Below, piece after piece: positions 7,751 through 15,387 of a DNA stretch of 64,000 nucleotides. Positions within the stretch are counted from its first letter, which is position 1; every line of letters starts with the position of its first letter. The translations under genes and the position numbers were made by a program. Below the pieces are notes generated by a model. That model made no database searches. It had not been told where the DNA came from and saw only the letters and a program-made list of their open reading frames with translations. The stretch spans positions 124,001-188,000 of the forward strand of contig JACKAT010000003.1 in the NCBI GenBank assembly GCA_020634935.1, given 5' to 3'. Source of the DNA: Anaerolineales bacterium. Its GTDB lineage: Bacteria; Chloroflexota; Anaerolineae; 4572-78; J111.

Positions 7751-8374
7751 ATGAGGAATCAGTTAATATACTCCATTGGATGGGGTGTATTGATTTTTAA
7801 CTTAATTGCCTGTAGTAATGCTACAGCAACCCTGACCGCTGTGACACGGACACCAACCGCAGTTACTTTGTTACCGCCTGCGACCACAACGCCGATCCTG
7901 TTACCCCGGCAGGCTACTGCCAGCCCAACCACCTTACTCCCCTCAGCAAATCCTTCGACCATTCCTACTTTGAGCCAATCCTTATCATCGACTCTGCCTC
8001 TTACCAATATACCTTTGGGAATAGATTCGCTCCTGCCAACGAACGATCCCACAGGTAAACTTTCTTTTCGGCTGGCAATGCTTGCCACCCCCGATATATA
8101 TAACCTTGATATTGAAACTCAAGCCCAACGTATAGGTGTACCCAAAAGTGGCGCAGGTAGCTTGATACGCAACCAGCAAGGTGAAGTACTGGTCTATATT
8201 CGACCGGCCAATATACCCGGAACAAGTATAGATAATCTAAACGATGTTGGCGCGACCATCACCCACAAAGCCGAAGGCTATGGCATCGTGACGGCCTTTA
8301 TCGCGCCCAATCGGTTGACTGATTTGGCTCAGTTAGACGTTGTTCAAAGTGTTCAGGAAGTATTAAGTCCTTAA
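7751..8374 (+). CDS. Lipoprotein copy of the N-terminal domain of the downstream S8-like protein
   Basis: 207 residues. The signal peptide ends in a lipobox LIAC with Cys at residue 21, so the protein should be membrane-anchored outside the cell. A Thr/Pro-rich linker of about 70 residues follows. The last ~110 residues match, along their whole length, residues 59-164 of the next protein: shared landmarks are GKLS[YF]RL, G-x-GSL, YIR, IVTA and LDVV-x-x-x-QEVL-x-P. In the neighbour this region sits where an S8 propeptide or inhibitor I9-like domain would be. The gene is 37 bp upstream of the S8-like gene with its own AAGAGG site. Inferred role: stand-alone chaperone or inhibitor of the protease. 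Confidence 0.85.
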   Translation: MRNQLIYSIGWGVLIFNLIACSNATATLTAVTRTPTAVTLLPPATTTPILLPRQATASPTTLLPSANPSTIPTLSQSLSSTLPLTNIPLGIDSLLPTNDPTGKLSFRLAMLATPDIYNLDIETQAQRIGVPKSGAGSLIRNQQGEVLVYIRPANIPGTSIDNLNDVGATITHKAEGYGIVTAFIAPNRLTDLAQLDVVQSVQEVLSP

Positions 8375-8411
8375 TCACAATATCTAAAATAATTTAAAAG
8401 GAGAAGTTTGA

Positions 8412-11400
8412 ATGGGGGTTAATCTAAAACAAACTATTTTTACCTGGATTAGTTTAACTATCTGTTTGACAGTTATACTGTTATTCGGATCGAGCGCGAC
8501 TGAAATCCAGGCTCAAGAGGGAGGGGAACTGCAAGGTAGCGCAGCTTCGCAAGACCTACCACCCTTTCCAGAATTGCCAAAAGGTAAATTGTCGTACCGT
8601 CTCGGCAAAATTAGCAAAACGCCGCAAGCTGGGGCGCAAGATATCGAGGCCCTATCTGAGGATTTGTCTGTGCCTGCAACTGGCCCCGGCAGTTTAATGA
8701 TTAGCGAGGCGGGTGACTTGCTCATTTACATCCGGGTGACGGATACGAGTCAAGCTACGCTCGATCAGGTAACGGCCGCAGGAGCCGATATTGTTCACGT
8801 TGCCGAGGAATACCGTATTGTAACTGCCCATATCGGCTTTGATGAGTTGGATGGGCTGGCAGCGCTTGATGTAGTTGAAGCAGCCCAAGAAGTGTTGGCG
8901 CCAATCATTGGTAGCAGCCAGCGTGAGACTGAATCGATTGAGACCGATGTCAACATTCCCGATCCACAAATAGCTTGCCCGCCGGGTCCCTTGGTTTCTG
9001 AAGGGGTGCAGATTATGGGGGTTGATGCCGTCCAAAACGCAGGCGTTACCGGAAACGGTATAAAAGTTGGGGTACTATCCGACTCCTACAACCGTAAATT
9101 CAATCTGAATACCACTGCTGCCATCGATATTGCATTGGGTGATTTGCCAGGGTTCGGCAATCCTTGTGGCCGTTTTTCACCTGTCACCGTGATTCAGGAT
9201 GATCTATTTAATCTTTCGAGCGACTTGAAGGATGAAGGGCGTGCTATGTTGCATATTGTTCATGATATAGCACCCGACGCAGATTTGTCATTTGCGACAG
9301 CTAACGGGGGGATATATAACTTCGCCGAAAACATTCGCAACCTGCGTAAGGCGGGAGCTGAAGTTATTGTTGATGATGTTACCTACTTTGAGGAACCATT
9401 CTATCAAGAAGGGCCGGTCGGACTCGCTGTAAAAGATGTCGTGTACGATGGGGCCTACTACTTTACTTCAGCAGGCAACGCAAACTCCACCGATAGTTTT
9501 GGTAATAACATTAGCTCTTATGAAGCGTTGGCTTATCGTCCTACAACGTGTCCGATTCTGTTTTTCAATGGAAATCCCTTTAACCCGGGACTCGACTGCC
9601 ATGACTTTAACGACCAACCGTCTCTTACAGATGTGGCTATGACCTACCTCGTCCAATCTCAGGGAGGTATACGAGCCATTTTTCAATGGGGCGAACCCTG
9701 GCATGGTCTAAAAAACGACTTTGATATTTTTGTGACCGACTCTATTGGAAATGTGTTAGGTCTTAGTATTGATGACAATTTTTTCACACCAAATCGCTCA
9801 CCTGTTGAAGTAGCCGGTGCTGGCAACCCAACTATCTTCAACCAAGAAATCAATATTGTTATCGCTCGCAAAATCACCTCGGATTTTAGTAGACCCCCTA
9901 TTAAGTTTGTTTTGACTGCGGCTGATGGAGTGATAGCCGCAGATCACAATGCCACTACCAACCCCACTGACCGATTTGGCTCCGCGATCTATGGACACCA
10001 TAGCACCCCCGAAGCCATCTCGGTGGCGGCTATTTCGGTTCTGGATACTACCGTTCCCGAGCCGTTTACCTCTCACGGAAACCCTGTTCATTTATTCACG
10101 CCCGCCTTGGGTATCGAACCGGCCCAACCTTACGTTTCACCCTTTATTATTGCCAAACCCGAAATTGCGGCCACTGACGGAAATCGTAACAGCTTTTTCG
10201 GTTCTCCCGGTTGCACTAACGCAACGCCTTGTCGTTTCTTTGGAACCTCGTCGGCGGCTCCGCACGCAGCCGGGGTCGCCGCTTTGATGAAGCAAGCGGC
10301 GGATGCCCAAAACCTCTTCGTCAACAATTGGAAACTCATCCAAGTTATGAGAGACACGGCCACGCCCTATCCGCTAGTGGCCGATGAGGTTCTCGGCGCG
10401 GGCCTGATCAATGCGACGTTGGCTGTGGCGTCAATGAACCCGGTCAACACCTTCACTATTTTGGATCCGAATTTCCAGCAAACCAACCACATTGCGCCTC
10501 GATCTGATCCACAAAAAACAGTTATTCGGGTCAGCAAGCCGGAGCCGTTTTTAACCCGAGGCAAATTCAACGTCTTGATTGGTGGAGATACCGCCAACGT
10601 CATTTCGGTCTATGAAGCTGCCAATGAGTACGTGCTAGAGGTTAAGCCGCCCAGCAAAGCGACAGACGGGCCATTCGATCTGCAAGTAACCGCAAACACA
10701 TCTTTTGGGTTGGTATCGGATACCCAAGGCTTTGCCTATCTTTACAATGATGATACCAATGTCAACGTTGTACTGACGATTGACCGCTCTGGTAGTATGC
10801 TGTTCGGCAATAAGCTTCAGCAAGCTAAAAACGCAGCTTCGCTATTTGTTGATTTGGCCAAATCCGGCAATATTTTTGGCAGTACGCCGGATAAAATCGG
10901 CGTCGTTAGCTTTGCGGATGAGGCTACCGTCGATTTTCCGCTTGTAGATGCAACACCGGCAAATAAATTGTTAGCCAAAGCGAACATTGCCCTACTCCAA
11001 GCCGGGGGGTTAACAGCTACAGGCGATGGTCTGCGCCGCTCTCAGGATATCCTGTTCAGCGGCGACCCCTCAGCTCCGTGGGCGATAGTTCTGCTTAGTG
11101 ACGGATTTGAGTATTTAGGCAATGAACCTCGTGGTATTTCCCCCCGAGTAGATGAGGTGTTACCTGGCTATATTATCCCCTACAAAACCGAAATTCACAC
11201 GATTGGCTTGGGTGGCATTGCGAACGAGCCGGAACTGCTGGAGATGGCCCAAAAGACAGGGGGTACCTACAGCCTGTCCCCCAGTACCTTAGAACTTGCG
11301 GCCACCTACGATCGTATTGCCGGCGATCTTAATGGCGATGAAATCCTCTTCACCTACAATGGTATTGTCCGCGCTCAAACTGAAACGGTCTATGTTAATG

Positions 11401-12158
11401 TGGATAGTTCCAGCCGGAGTATGACCTTTCCCGTCTACTGGAGTAATTCAGGCGTTACTTTAAGCATGACCCTACGCGATCCAAATGGGCGGACCATTAC
11501 CGCAGCAGCGGCCAATAATGATCCCGACATCTGGTACTTTGGCGGTCCGACCTATCTATACTATATCATCAAAGGTAATGCGCTGGTTCCAGGCTTGTGG
11601 GAAATGCAGGTTCGGCGGGAAACAGTGCTCTTCCCCACAGAAACCGATGAGTCCGATCAGGTTAATACTTTAGCCGACGATGGTGAACCATTCTCCATTC
11701 AGGTCATTGGCGATACCGATTTAACCACTCAGGTCTACAGCGACAAAGCTGAGTACAACTCTAACGAACCCATCGAATTGAGCGTCAGTATCTCTGATTT
11801 GAATCCGGTCACCGGCAGCACCGTCCTGGCCGTTACCGGACCGCTGGTCAAAATTTCACCGGAAAACGTCAATACTAAAGGGGCTGCAGCGGTCTTTAAT
11901 TTGATAGATGATGGGTCAGGTAATGATAAAGTAGCCAATGATGGTATCTATACGGGTGTCTTGCCTGCTAGCGAAACCGCTAATGACGGCACCTATACCT
12001 TCTCTATCTTTGCTAGAGGAACGACCAACAGCAACGAGGAATTCACCCGAGAGTTGCAATACAGCGTCTTTGTCGGTGATAAAACTGTGATCGAAACATT
12101 AAGCGATGATATTCCGAAGATGACTAATCAAGTATATTTGCCTACCGTAATCAAGTAA
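8412..12158 (+). CDS. Secreted S8 subtilase-like protein with VWA domain and YLP C-terminal tail
   Basis: 1248 residues: signal peptide (1-34), propeptide-like domain (59-164), S8-like domain (about 200-650), VWA domain (about 780-980), C-terminal Ig-like domain and tail VYLPTVIK. The S8 Asp is in GVLSDS (Asp224) and the Ser in FFGTSSAAPHAAG (Ser613). At the place of the His motif HGT the sequence reads EGR (DEGRAMLHIVHDIAP), so Glu276 may replace His, as in the Glu-Asp-Ser triad of sedolisins; this is my inference. The VWA domain keeps a MIDAS-like DRSGS and GGLTATGDG. Strong AAAGGAGA site before the ATG. AT-richer than the flanking genes. Confidence 0.93.
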   Translation: MGVNLKQTIFTWISLTICLTVILLFGSSATEIQAQEGGELQGSAASQDLPPFPELPKGKLSYRLGKISKTPQAGAQDIEALSEDLSVPATGPGSLMISEAGDLLIYIRVTDTSQATLDQVTAAGADIVHVAEEYRIVTAHIGFDELDGLAALDVVEAAQEVLAPIIGSSQRETESIETDVNIPDPQIACPPGPLVSEGVQIMGVDAVQNAGVTGNGIKVGVLSDSYNRKFNLNTTAAIDIALGDLPGFGNPCGRFSPVTVIQDDLFNLSSDLKDEGRAMLHIVHDIAPDADLSFATANGGIYNFAENIRNLRKAGAEVIVDDVTYFEEPFYQEGPVGLAVKDVVYDGAYYFTSAGNANSTDSFGNNISSYEALAYRPTTCPILFFNGNPFNPGLDCHDFNDQPSLTDVAMTYLVQSQGGIRAIFQWGEPWHGLKNDFDIFVTDSIGNVLGLSIDDNFFTPNRSPVEVAGAGNPTIFNQEINIVIARKITSDFSRPPIKFVLTAADGVIAADHNATTNPTDRFGSAIYGHHSTPEAISVAAISVLDTTVPEPFTSHGNPVHLFTPALGIEPAQPYVSPFIIAKPEIAATDGNRNSFFGSPGCTNATPCRFFGTSSAAPHAAGVAALMKQAADAQNLFVNNWKLIQVMRDTATPYPLVADEVLGAGLINATLAVASMNPVNTFTILDPNFQQTNHIAPRSDPQKTVIRVSKPEPFLTRGKFNVLIGGDTANVISVYEAANEYVLEVKPPSKATDGPFDLQVTANTSFGLVSDTQGFAYLYNDDTNVNVVLTIDRSGSMLFGNKLQQAKNAASLFVDLAKSGNIFGSTPDKIGVVSFADEATVDFPLVDATPANKLLAKANIALLQAGGLTATGDGLRRSQDILFSGDPSAPWAIVLLSDGFEYLGNEPRGISPRVDEVLPGYIIPYKTEIHTIGLGGIANEPELLEMAQKTGGTYSLSPSTLELAATYDRIAGDLNGDEILFTYNGIVRAQTETVYVNVDSSSRSMTFPVYWSNSGVTLSMTLRDPNGRTITAAAANNDPDIWYFGGPTYLYYIIKGNALVPGLWEMQVRRETVLFPTETDESDQVNTLADDGEPFSIQVIGDTDLTTQVYSDKAEYNSNEPIELSVSISDLNPVTGSTVLAVTGPLVKISPENVNTKGAAAVFNLIDDGSGNDKVANDGIYTGVLPASETANDGTYTFSIFARGTTNSNEEFTRELQYSVFVGDKTVIETLSDDIPKMTNQVYLPTVIK

Positions 12159-12183
12159 TCGGTGTGGATTGAGCTGAAAGCGG

Positions 12184-12217
12184 TCCGGGTGGGGTATTGA
12201 TGACGCCCTAACCCGGA
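12184..12217 (+). other. Hairpin after the S8-like gene
   Basis: TCCGGGT (12184-12190) pairs with ACCCGGA (12211-12217), with an inner GGG/CCC stem. There is no T-run after it, so it may be an RNA stabiliser or attenuator between the S8-like gene and the next gene, not a typical intrinsic terminator. Confidence 0.5.
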
Positions 12218-12266
12218 TCGACAAAATTGCTACTAACTCTAAAAGAAAAAAAGGTGATAACAACTG

Positions 12267-12785
12267 ATGAAAAAGCATCAGCAATCTACAAATCTTACTC
12301 GGCGTGAAGCTCTAAAAACGCTTGCTGCGGTTACAGGATCTCTAACTCTCACCCAACTGCCAACTGAGTGGCAATCTCCACTTGTTGAAGTGGGTGTTTT
12401 GCCAGTTCATGCCTTAGCTTCCCCCCAAAATCCTACCTTTCAAATTATAGGCGTTACCGGCCCATTGGGTTCTTGCGATGCCGGCAACGGTACAGCAACC
12501 GGCAATATCTATTTAATAAGCGCCAATTACAATGATACCAATGGGCAAATTATAGCTAACCAGGCTAGAACCATTGTAACAAGTACTTTTCCGTCCGGGA
12601 CATCTCGATCCGCAGACATACCTTTAGGCCCCACCAATATTACGGGCAATGGTTTTACAGGCACCTTTAATGTGACCCTGTGTATAGATTTTGAAGGAGA
12701 AGCCAATGTTACTCTTAGCATGACATTGGTTAATGCAGCAGGCTTGACAAGTGGAGCGGATTCTGTTGTGATCAGTAGTTCGTAA
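12267..12785 (+). CDS. Tat-type exported protein with C-terminal Ser-Ser-Ser
   Basis: 172 residues. The N-terminus has a twin-arginine motif TRREALKTLAAVTGSLTL, followed by a stretch ending HALASPQ. The mature part (about 125 residues) is beta-rich, rich in N, T, G and S, and carries two Cys (SCDAG and LCIDFE). It ends ADSVVISSS. I do not recognise a family. AAGGTG lies 10 nt before ATG. It sits directly upstream of the nucleotidyltransferase-PqqD-HprK-like operon; given that related kinases in lasso peptide clusters act on a C-terminal Ser, it is a candidate substrate. That link is inference from position and tail only. Confidence 0.82.
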   Translation: MKKHQQSTNLTRREALKTLAAVTGSLTLTQLPTEWQSPLVEVGVLPVHALASPQNPTFQIIGVTGPLGSCDAGNGTATGNIYLISANYNDTNGQIIANQARTIVTSTFPSGTSRSADIPLGPTNITGNGFTGTFNVTLCIDFEGEANVTLSMTLVNAAGLTSGADSVVISSS

Positions 12786-12922
12786 AAATTTAAGAATACT
12801 GGTCTCAATACGAACTTTATTTGGAATTTATAGTGAGGCGGCGAAATTTATGTATTGTTCAGATAGGCCGCCTCCAGTCATCGTCACTGGATAATGATTT
12901 CAATGAATATCTCAGACACCCA

Positions 12923-14044
12923 ATGATAACCGTTAATTCTCAATTCCCAACCCTCAACCACCAGATCCTATACGTGGGGGCGACACAACCAGTCCGAGAA
13001 GCCGGCCACCTGGCAACTGCCCCTGACCTGCTCACCACCGCCGAACATCATGGTCTGGCTCCGCTGCTCTACACTCACTTGCGGGAGGCGGAAGACTCCT
13101 TCGCGCCGCACGTAAAGCGGGGGCTGCAAGCGCTCTATCTGCGCCATCGCCGGGCTAATCGAGTGCGCAGCCGGGTGCTGGTTGAGATATTGACGGCCTT
13201 TCAAGCCGCCAATATCCAAACCCTCGTACTCAAAGGCGCAGCTCTGGCTCACCTGATTTACCCGGAGCCGGGGCTGCGCCCGATGCGAGATATCGACTTG
13301 TTGGTGCGTCAAGTCGATGCGTGTCGAGCCCAAAGCCTGCTGGCCGATCTCGGCTTCGACGCGCCTCTGCCCCGCAGCGAGCGGCTGCCGGGCAAACACC
13401 TGCCGGCGGCCACGCTAACCACTGAAGGGCTGTCGATCAGTGTGGAGGTTCATCACAATCTCTTTAATCGGGGTTTTCCGGCCTCGTTAGACATCGAAAC
13501 GATGCAAGGGGAGCCGCTGCCGTTTCAAATCGACGATTTCACGGCGTTTACCTTGGGATACGAAGAGATGCTATGGCATCTTTGCTGTCATGCCACCCAA
13601 CCGGTCGGCCAAACCTTGCGCCTCATTTGGGTGGTCGATGTTGTCGGTTTTGCCGAGCGCTTCGCCGCCGAGATCGATTGGACGATTGTCGCCCGGCGCT
13701 ATCCGGTAATTTTGAGTACCTTAACTCAGTTTCACTTTCTGACGCCGCTGTCCGAAACATTGCAGCGGGCCGCCGGGCTGAAGGTTGGCCCACCGCCCAA
13801 AGGGATCGGGCAGGATTTTCAAGGCTGGCCGCGTTATCCGCTGGCGCAGCAGCGACACAAAAGTTACCAACAACTCATCGCCGATAGTTTCTGGCCGTCG
13901 GAATGGTGGCTGGGATTGTACTATGGGCTGCGGCGCCGACCCGCTCGGCTCTGGTATCGCTGGGTTGGCCATCCCCTACGCGTGATGGGCTGGATCGGCC
14001 AACTACTGCTGGAGCGGGCGGGTCTACGATGGATTGAAGATTAG
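12923..14044 (+). CDS. Nucleotidyltransferase family protein (PF14907 type)
   Basis: About 373 residues from ATG 12923. The core motif is VLKGAALAHLIYPEPG followed by RPMRDIDLLV (Asp123 and Asp125 as the metal-binding pair); this KG...Y...R-x-x-x-DIDLLV pattern is the hallmark of the uncharacterised NTP_transf_5 group. Members in lasso peptide clusters add groups to a phosphorylated peptide; others occur beside sugar or exopolysaccharide genes. Start is uncertain: the frame is open upstream to a TTG at 12821, but that stretch is atypical and lacks a clear ribosome site. The next gene follows after 18 nt, so the three genes form an operon. Confidence 0.85.
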   Translation: MITVNSQFPTLNHQILYVGATQPVREAGHLATAPDLLTTAEHHGLAPLLYTHLREAEDSFAPHVKRGLQALYLRHRRANRVRSRVLVEILTAFQAANIQTLVLKGAALAHLIYPEPGLRPMRDIDLLVRQVDACRAQSLLADLGFDAPLPRSERLPGKHLPAATLTTEGLSISVEVHHNLFNRGFPASLDIETMQGEPLPFQIDDFTAFTLGYEEMLWHLCCHATQPVGQTLRLIWVVDVVGFAERFAAEIDWTIVARRYPVILSTLTQFHFLTPLSETLQRAAGLKVGPPPKGIGQDFQGWPRYPLAQQRHKSYQQLIADSFWPSEWWLGLYYGLRRRPARLWYRWVGHPLRVMGWIGQLLLERAGLRWIED

Positions 14045-14062
14045 CTAAAAAAGGAGTCAAAA

Positions 14063-14335
14063 ATGTCATCATCGACCAAACCGGTCCAAAATGCCGATTA
14101 TCAGCTAGAGAAACTCGATGGGGAACTGCTGTTATTTCACCCCGGCCAAACGACCATTATCGCCTGTAACCCGACGGCGTCACTCATTTGGCAGTTATGC
14201 GATGGGCAGCGCACCACCGCGGAAATTACCACGTTGTTGCAAACCGCCTTCCCCGAAGCCGCCGAAACTATTCCGGCCGAGATCGACGCCTTGCTGCGGC
14301 AGTTCAATCGGCATGGCGCGCTCGATTTTATTTAA
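14063..14335 (+). CDS. PqqD-like peptide chaperone / recognition protein
   Basis: 90 residues, the usual size. The pattern FHPGQTTIIACNPTASLIWQL is the typical PqqD N-terminal beta-sheet and first helix (the N-x-T/S-A-x-x-I-W core), followed by DGQRTTAEITTLL and a last helix LLRQFNRHGALDF. PqqD-like proteins bind the leader of a ribosomal peptide and present it to a modifying enzyme. It has an AAAGGAG site and only 3 bp separate it from the kinase-like gene. Its presence beside an HprK-like kinase corresponds to the known pairing of PqqD-family proteins with HprK-related kinases. Confidence 0.9.
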   Translation: MSSSTKPVQNADYQLEKLDGELLLFHPGQTTIIACNPTASLIWQLCDGQRTTAEITTLLQTAFPEAAETIPAEIDALLRQFNRHGALDFI

Positions 14336-14338
14336 CCC

Positions 14339-15289
14339 ATGCCGATCCGTTCGATTAGTTTCGCCGGCACAACGCTGGCCATCGGATATCACAGCCTGAC
14401 CGCAGCCCGGATTGTCGAACTGCTTTATCAGCACATTGCTACTGACAATGCCGGCCCGGCACGATTGACCTATCGCTTATGCAGTGACGAGGTTACCGCC
14501 AGGGTGCAATTATACCGCGACGAGACCTTGCTCTACGAGGGCCACTGCACCGGGAGCGTCGCGGAACTGCTGTTGGGGGATAGTTGTTATCAACTGGCGG
14601 CCCACTGTCGCACCGGGCTGCTCTTTCACGCTGCTGCGCTGTCCGGTCGAGGCTGTACGCTGATCTTGCCCGGCATCAGTGGGGCCGGCAAAAGCACATT
14701 GACCGCCTGGCTGATCAACCAGGGGTTTGATTATTTAAGCGATGAATTGGTCTTCGTCCCGTGGCAAACCAACACCATTCAAGCGTTCCCCCGACCCTTG
14801 AGCCTAAAAAAGCCGGCCCGCTCGGTCTTGAGCCATTACCTTGATTTTGAAAAGCAGGCAGACCATATCCTCAGCTCTGACTATGTCGATCTAGTACCGC
14901 CAACGTTGTTCACCTCCACGAGCTGCGGCGCGTTTCCGCCTCGAGAAGTATCAAACGGAAATAGTAAAGATAGCCCTCAATCGATATTGTCAAACTGTAA
15001 ACCAGGCCCCTCCGGTAAATGTGGGGATAGTCCACTCCTGATATTTCCGCGTTATCAACGTCACAGCGCCATTGAATGGCAGCCGCTCTCTAAGGTTCGA
15101 GCCGGTTTGGCCTTGATGGAACACCTGATTAATGCCCGCAACCTGCCCGGTCACGGATTGACCGAAGCGGCCCGTATAGCTGCGGCTATGCCCGCCTATC
15201 GCCTAATCTACGCCGATTTTGTGCAGCTTCGGGGCCAGTTAGAGTCATTGCTATCAAGCCACATAGCCGTACCCACTACATTTGGTTGA
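14339..15289 (+). CDS. HprK-like serine kinase family protein
   Basis: 316 residues. P-loop GISGAGKST at 112-120, preceded by HAAALSGRG, and followed by LINQGFDYLSDELVFV, which holds the acidic residues used for Mg2+ in HPr kinase relatives, then FPRPLSLKK. This matches the HprK-related kinases found with PqqD proteins and the kinases that phosphorylate the C-terminal Ser of paeninodin-type lasso peptides. Residues about 196-235 form an unusual low-complexity insertion (Ser/Gly/Pro-rich). It is the last gene of the operon; neither an asparagine-synthetase-like cyclase nor a transglutaminase-like peptidase is nearby. Confidence 0.88.
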   Translation: MPIRSISFAGTTLAIGYHSLTAARIVELLYQHIATDNAGPARLTYRLCSDEVTARVQLYRDETLLYEGHCTGSVAELLLGDSCYQLAAHCRTGLLFHAAALSGRGCTLILPGISGAGKSTLTAWLINQGFDYLSDELVFVPWQTNTIQAFPRPLSLKKPARSVLSHYLDFEKQADHILSSDYVDLVPPTLFTSTSCGAFPPREVSNGNSKDSPQSILSNCKPGPSGKCGDSPLLIFPRYQRHSAIEWQPLSKVRAGLALMEHLINARNLPGHGLTEAARIAAAMPAYRLIYADFVQLRGQLESLLSSHIAVPTTFG

Positions 15290-15338
15290 ACCGCGTTCAA
15301 TTATTATAATGGAGGCCACCACCCTAGAATATTGTAGG

Positions 15339-15369
15339 CGGCAAAGGCTTAAGAAATAAGTCTCTGCCG
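15339..15369 (+). other. Two-part hairpin upstream of the repeat protein gene
   Basis: Outer stem CGGCA (15339-15343) with TGCCG (15365-15369) and inner stem GGCTTA with TAAGTC. It lies 18 nt before the ATG at 15388, just 5' of the AAGGAGAG ribosome site. Could influence translation; no known riboswitch recognised. Confidence 0.35.
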
Positions 15370-15387
15370 TAATTCAAGGAGAGAGCT

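Noticed and set aside
12821..12923. TTG start for the nucleotidyltransferase at 12821
   Set aside because: No ribosome site, and the additional 34 residues are Arg/Ser-rich with no resemblance to the family; ATG 12923 is preferred, with some doubt.
12267..15289. A lasso peptide cluster
   Set aside because: No asparagine-synthetase-like cyclase, no transglutaminase-like leader peptidase and no short precursor with the Thr at position -2 were seen nearby; only the tailoring-type genes are present.
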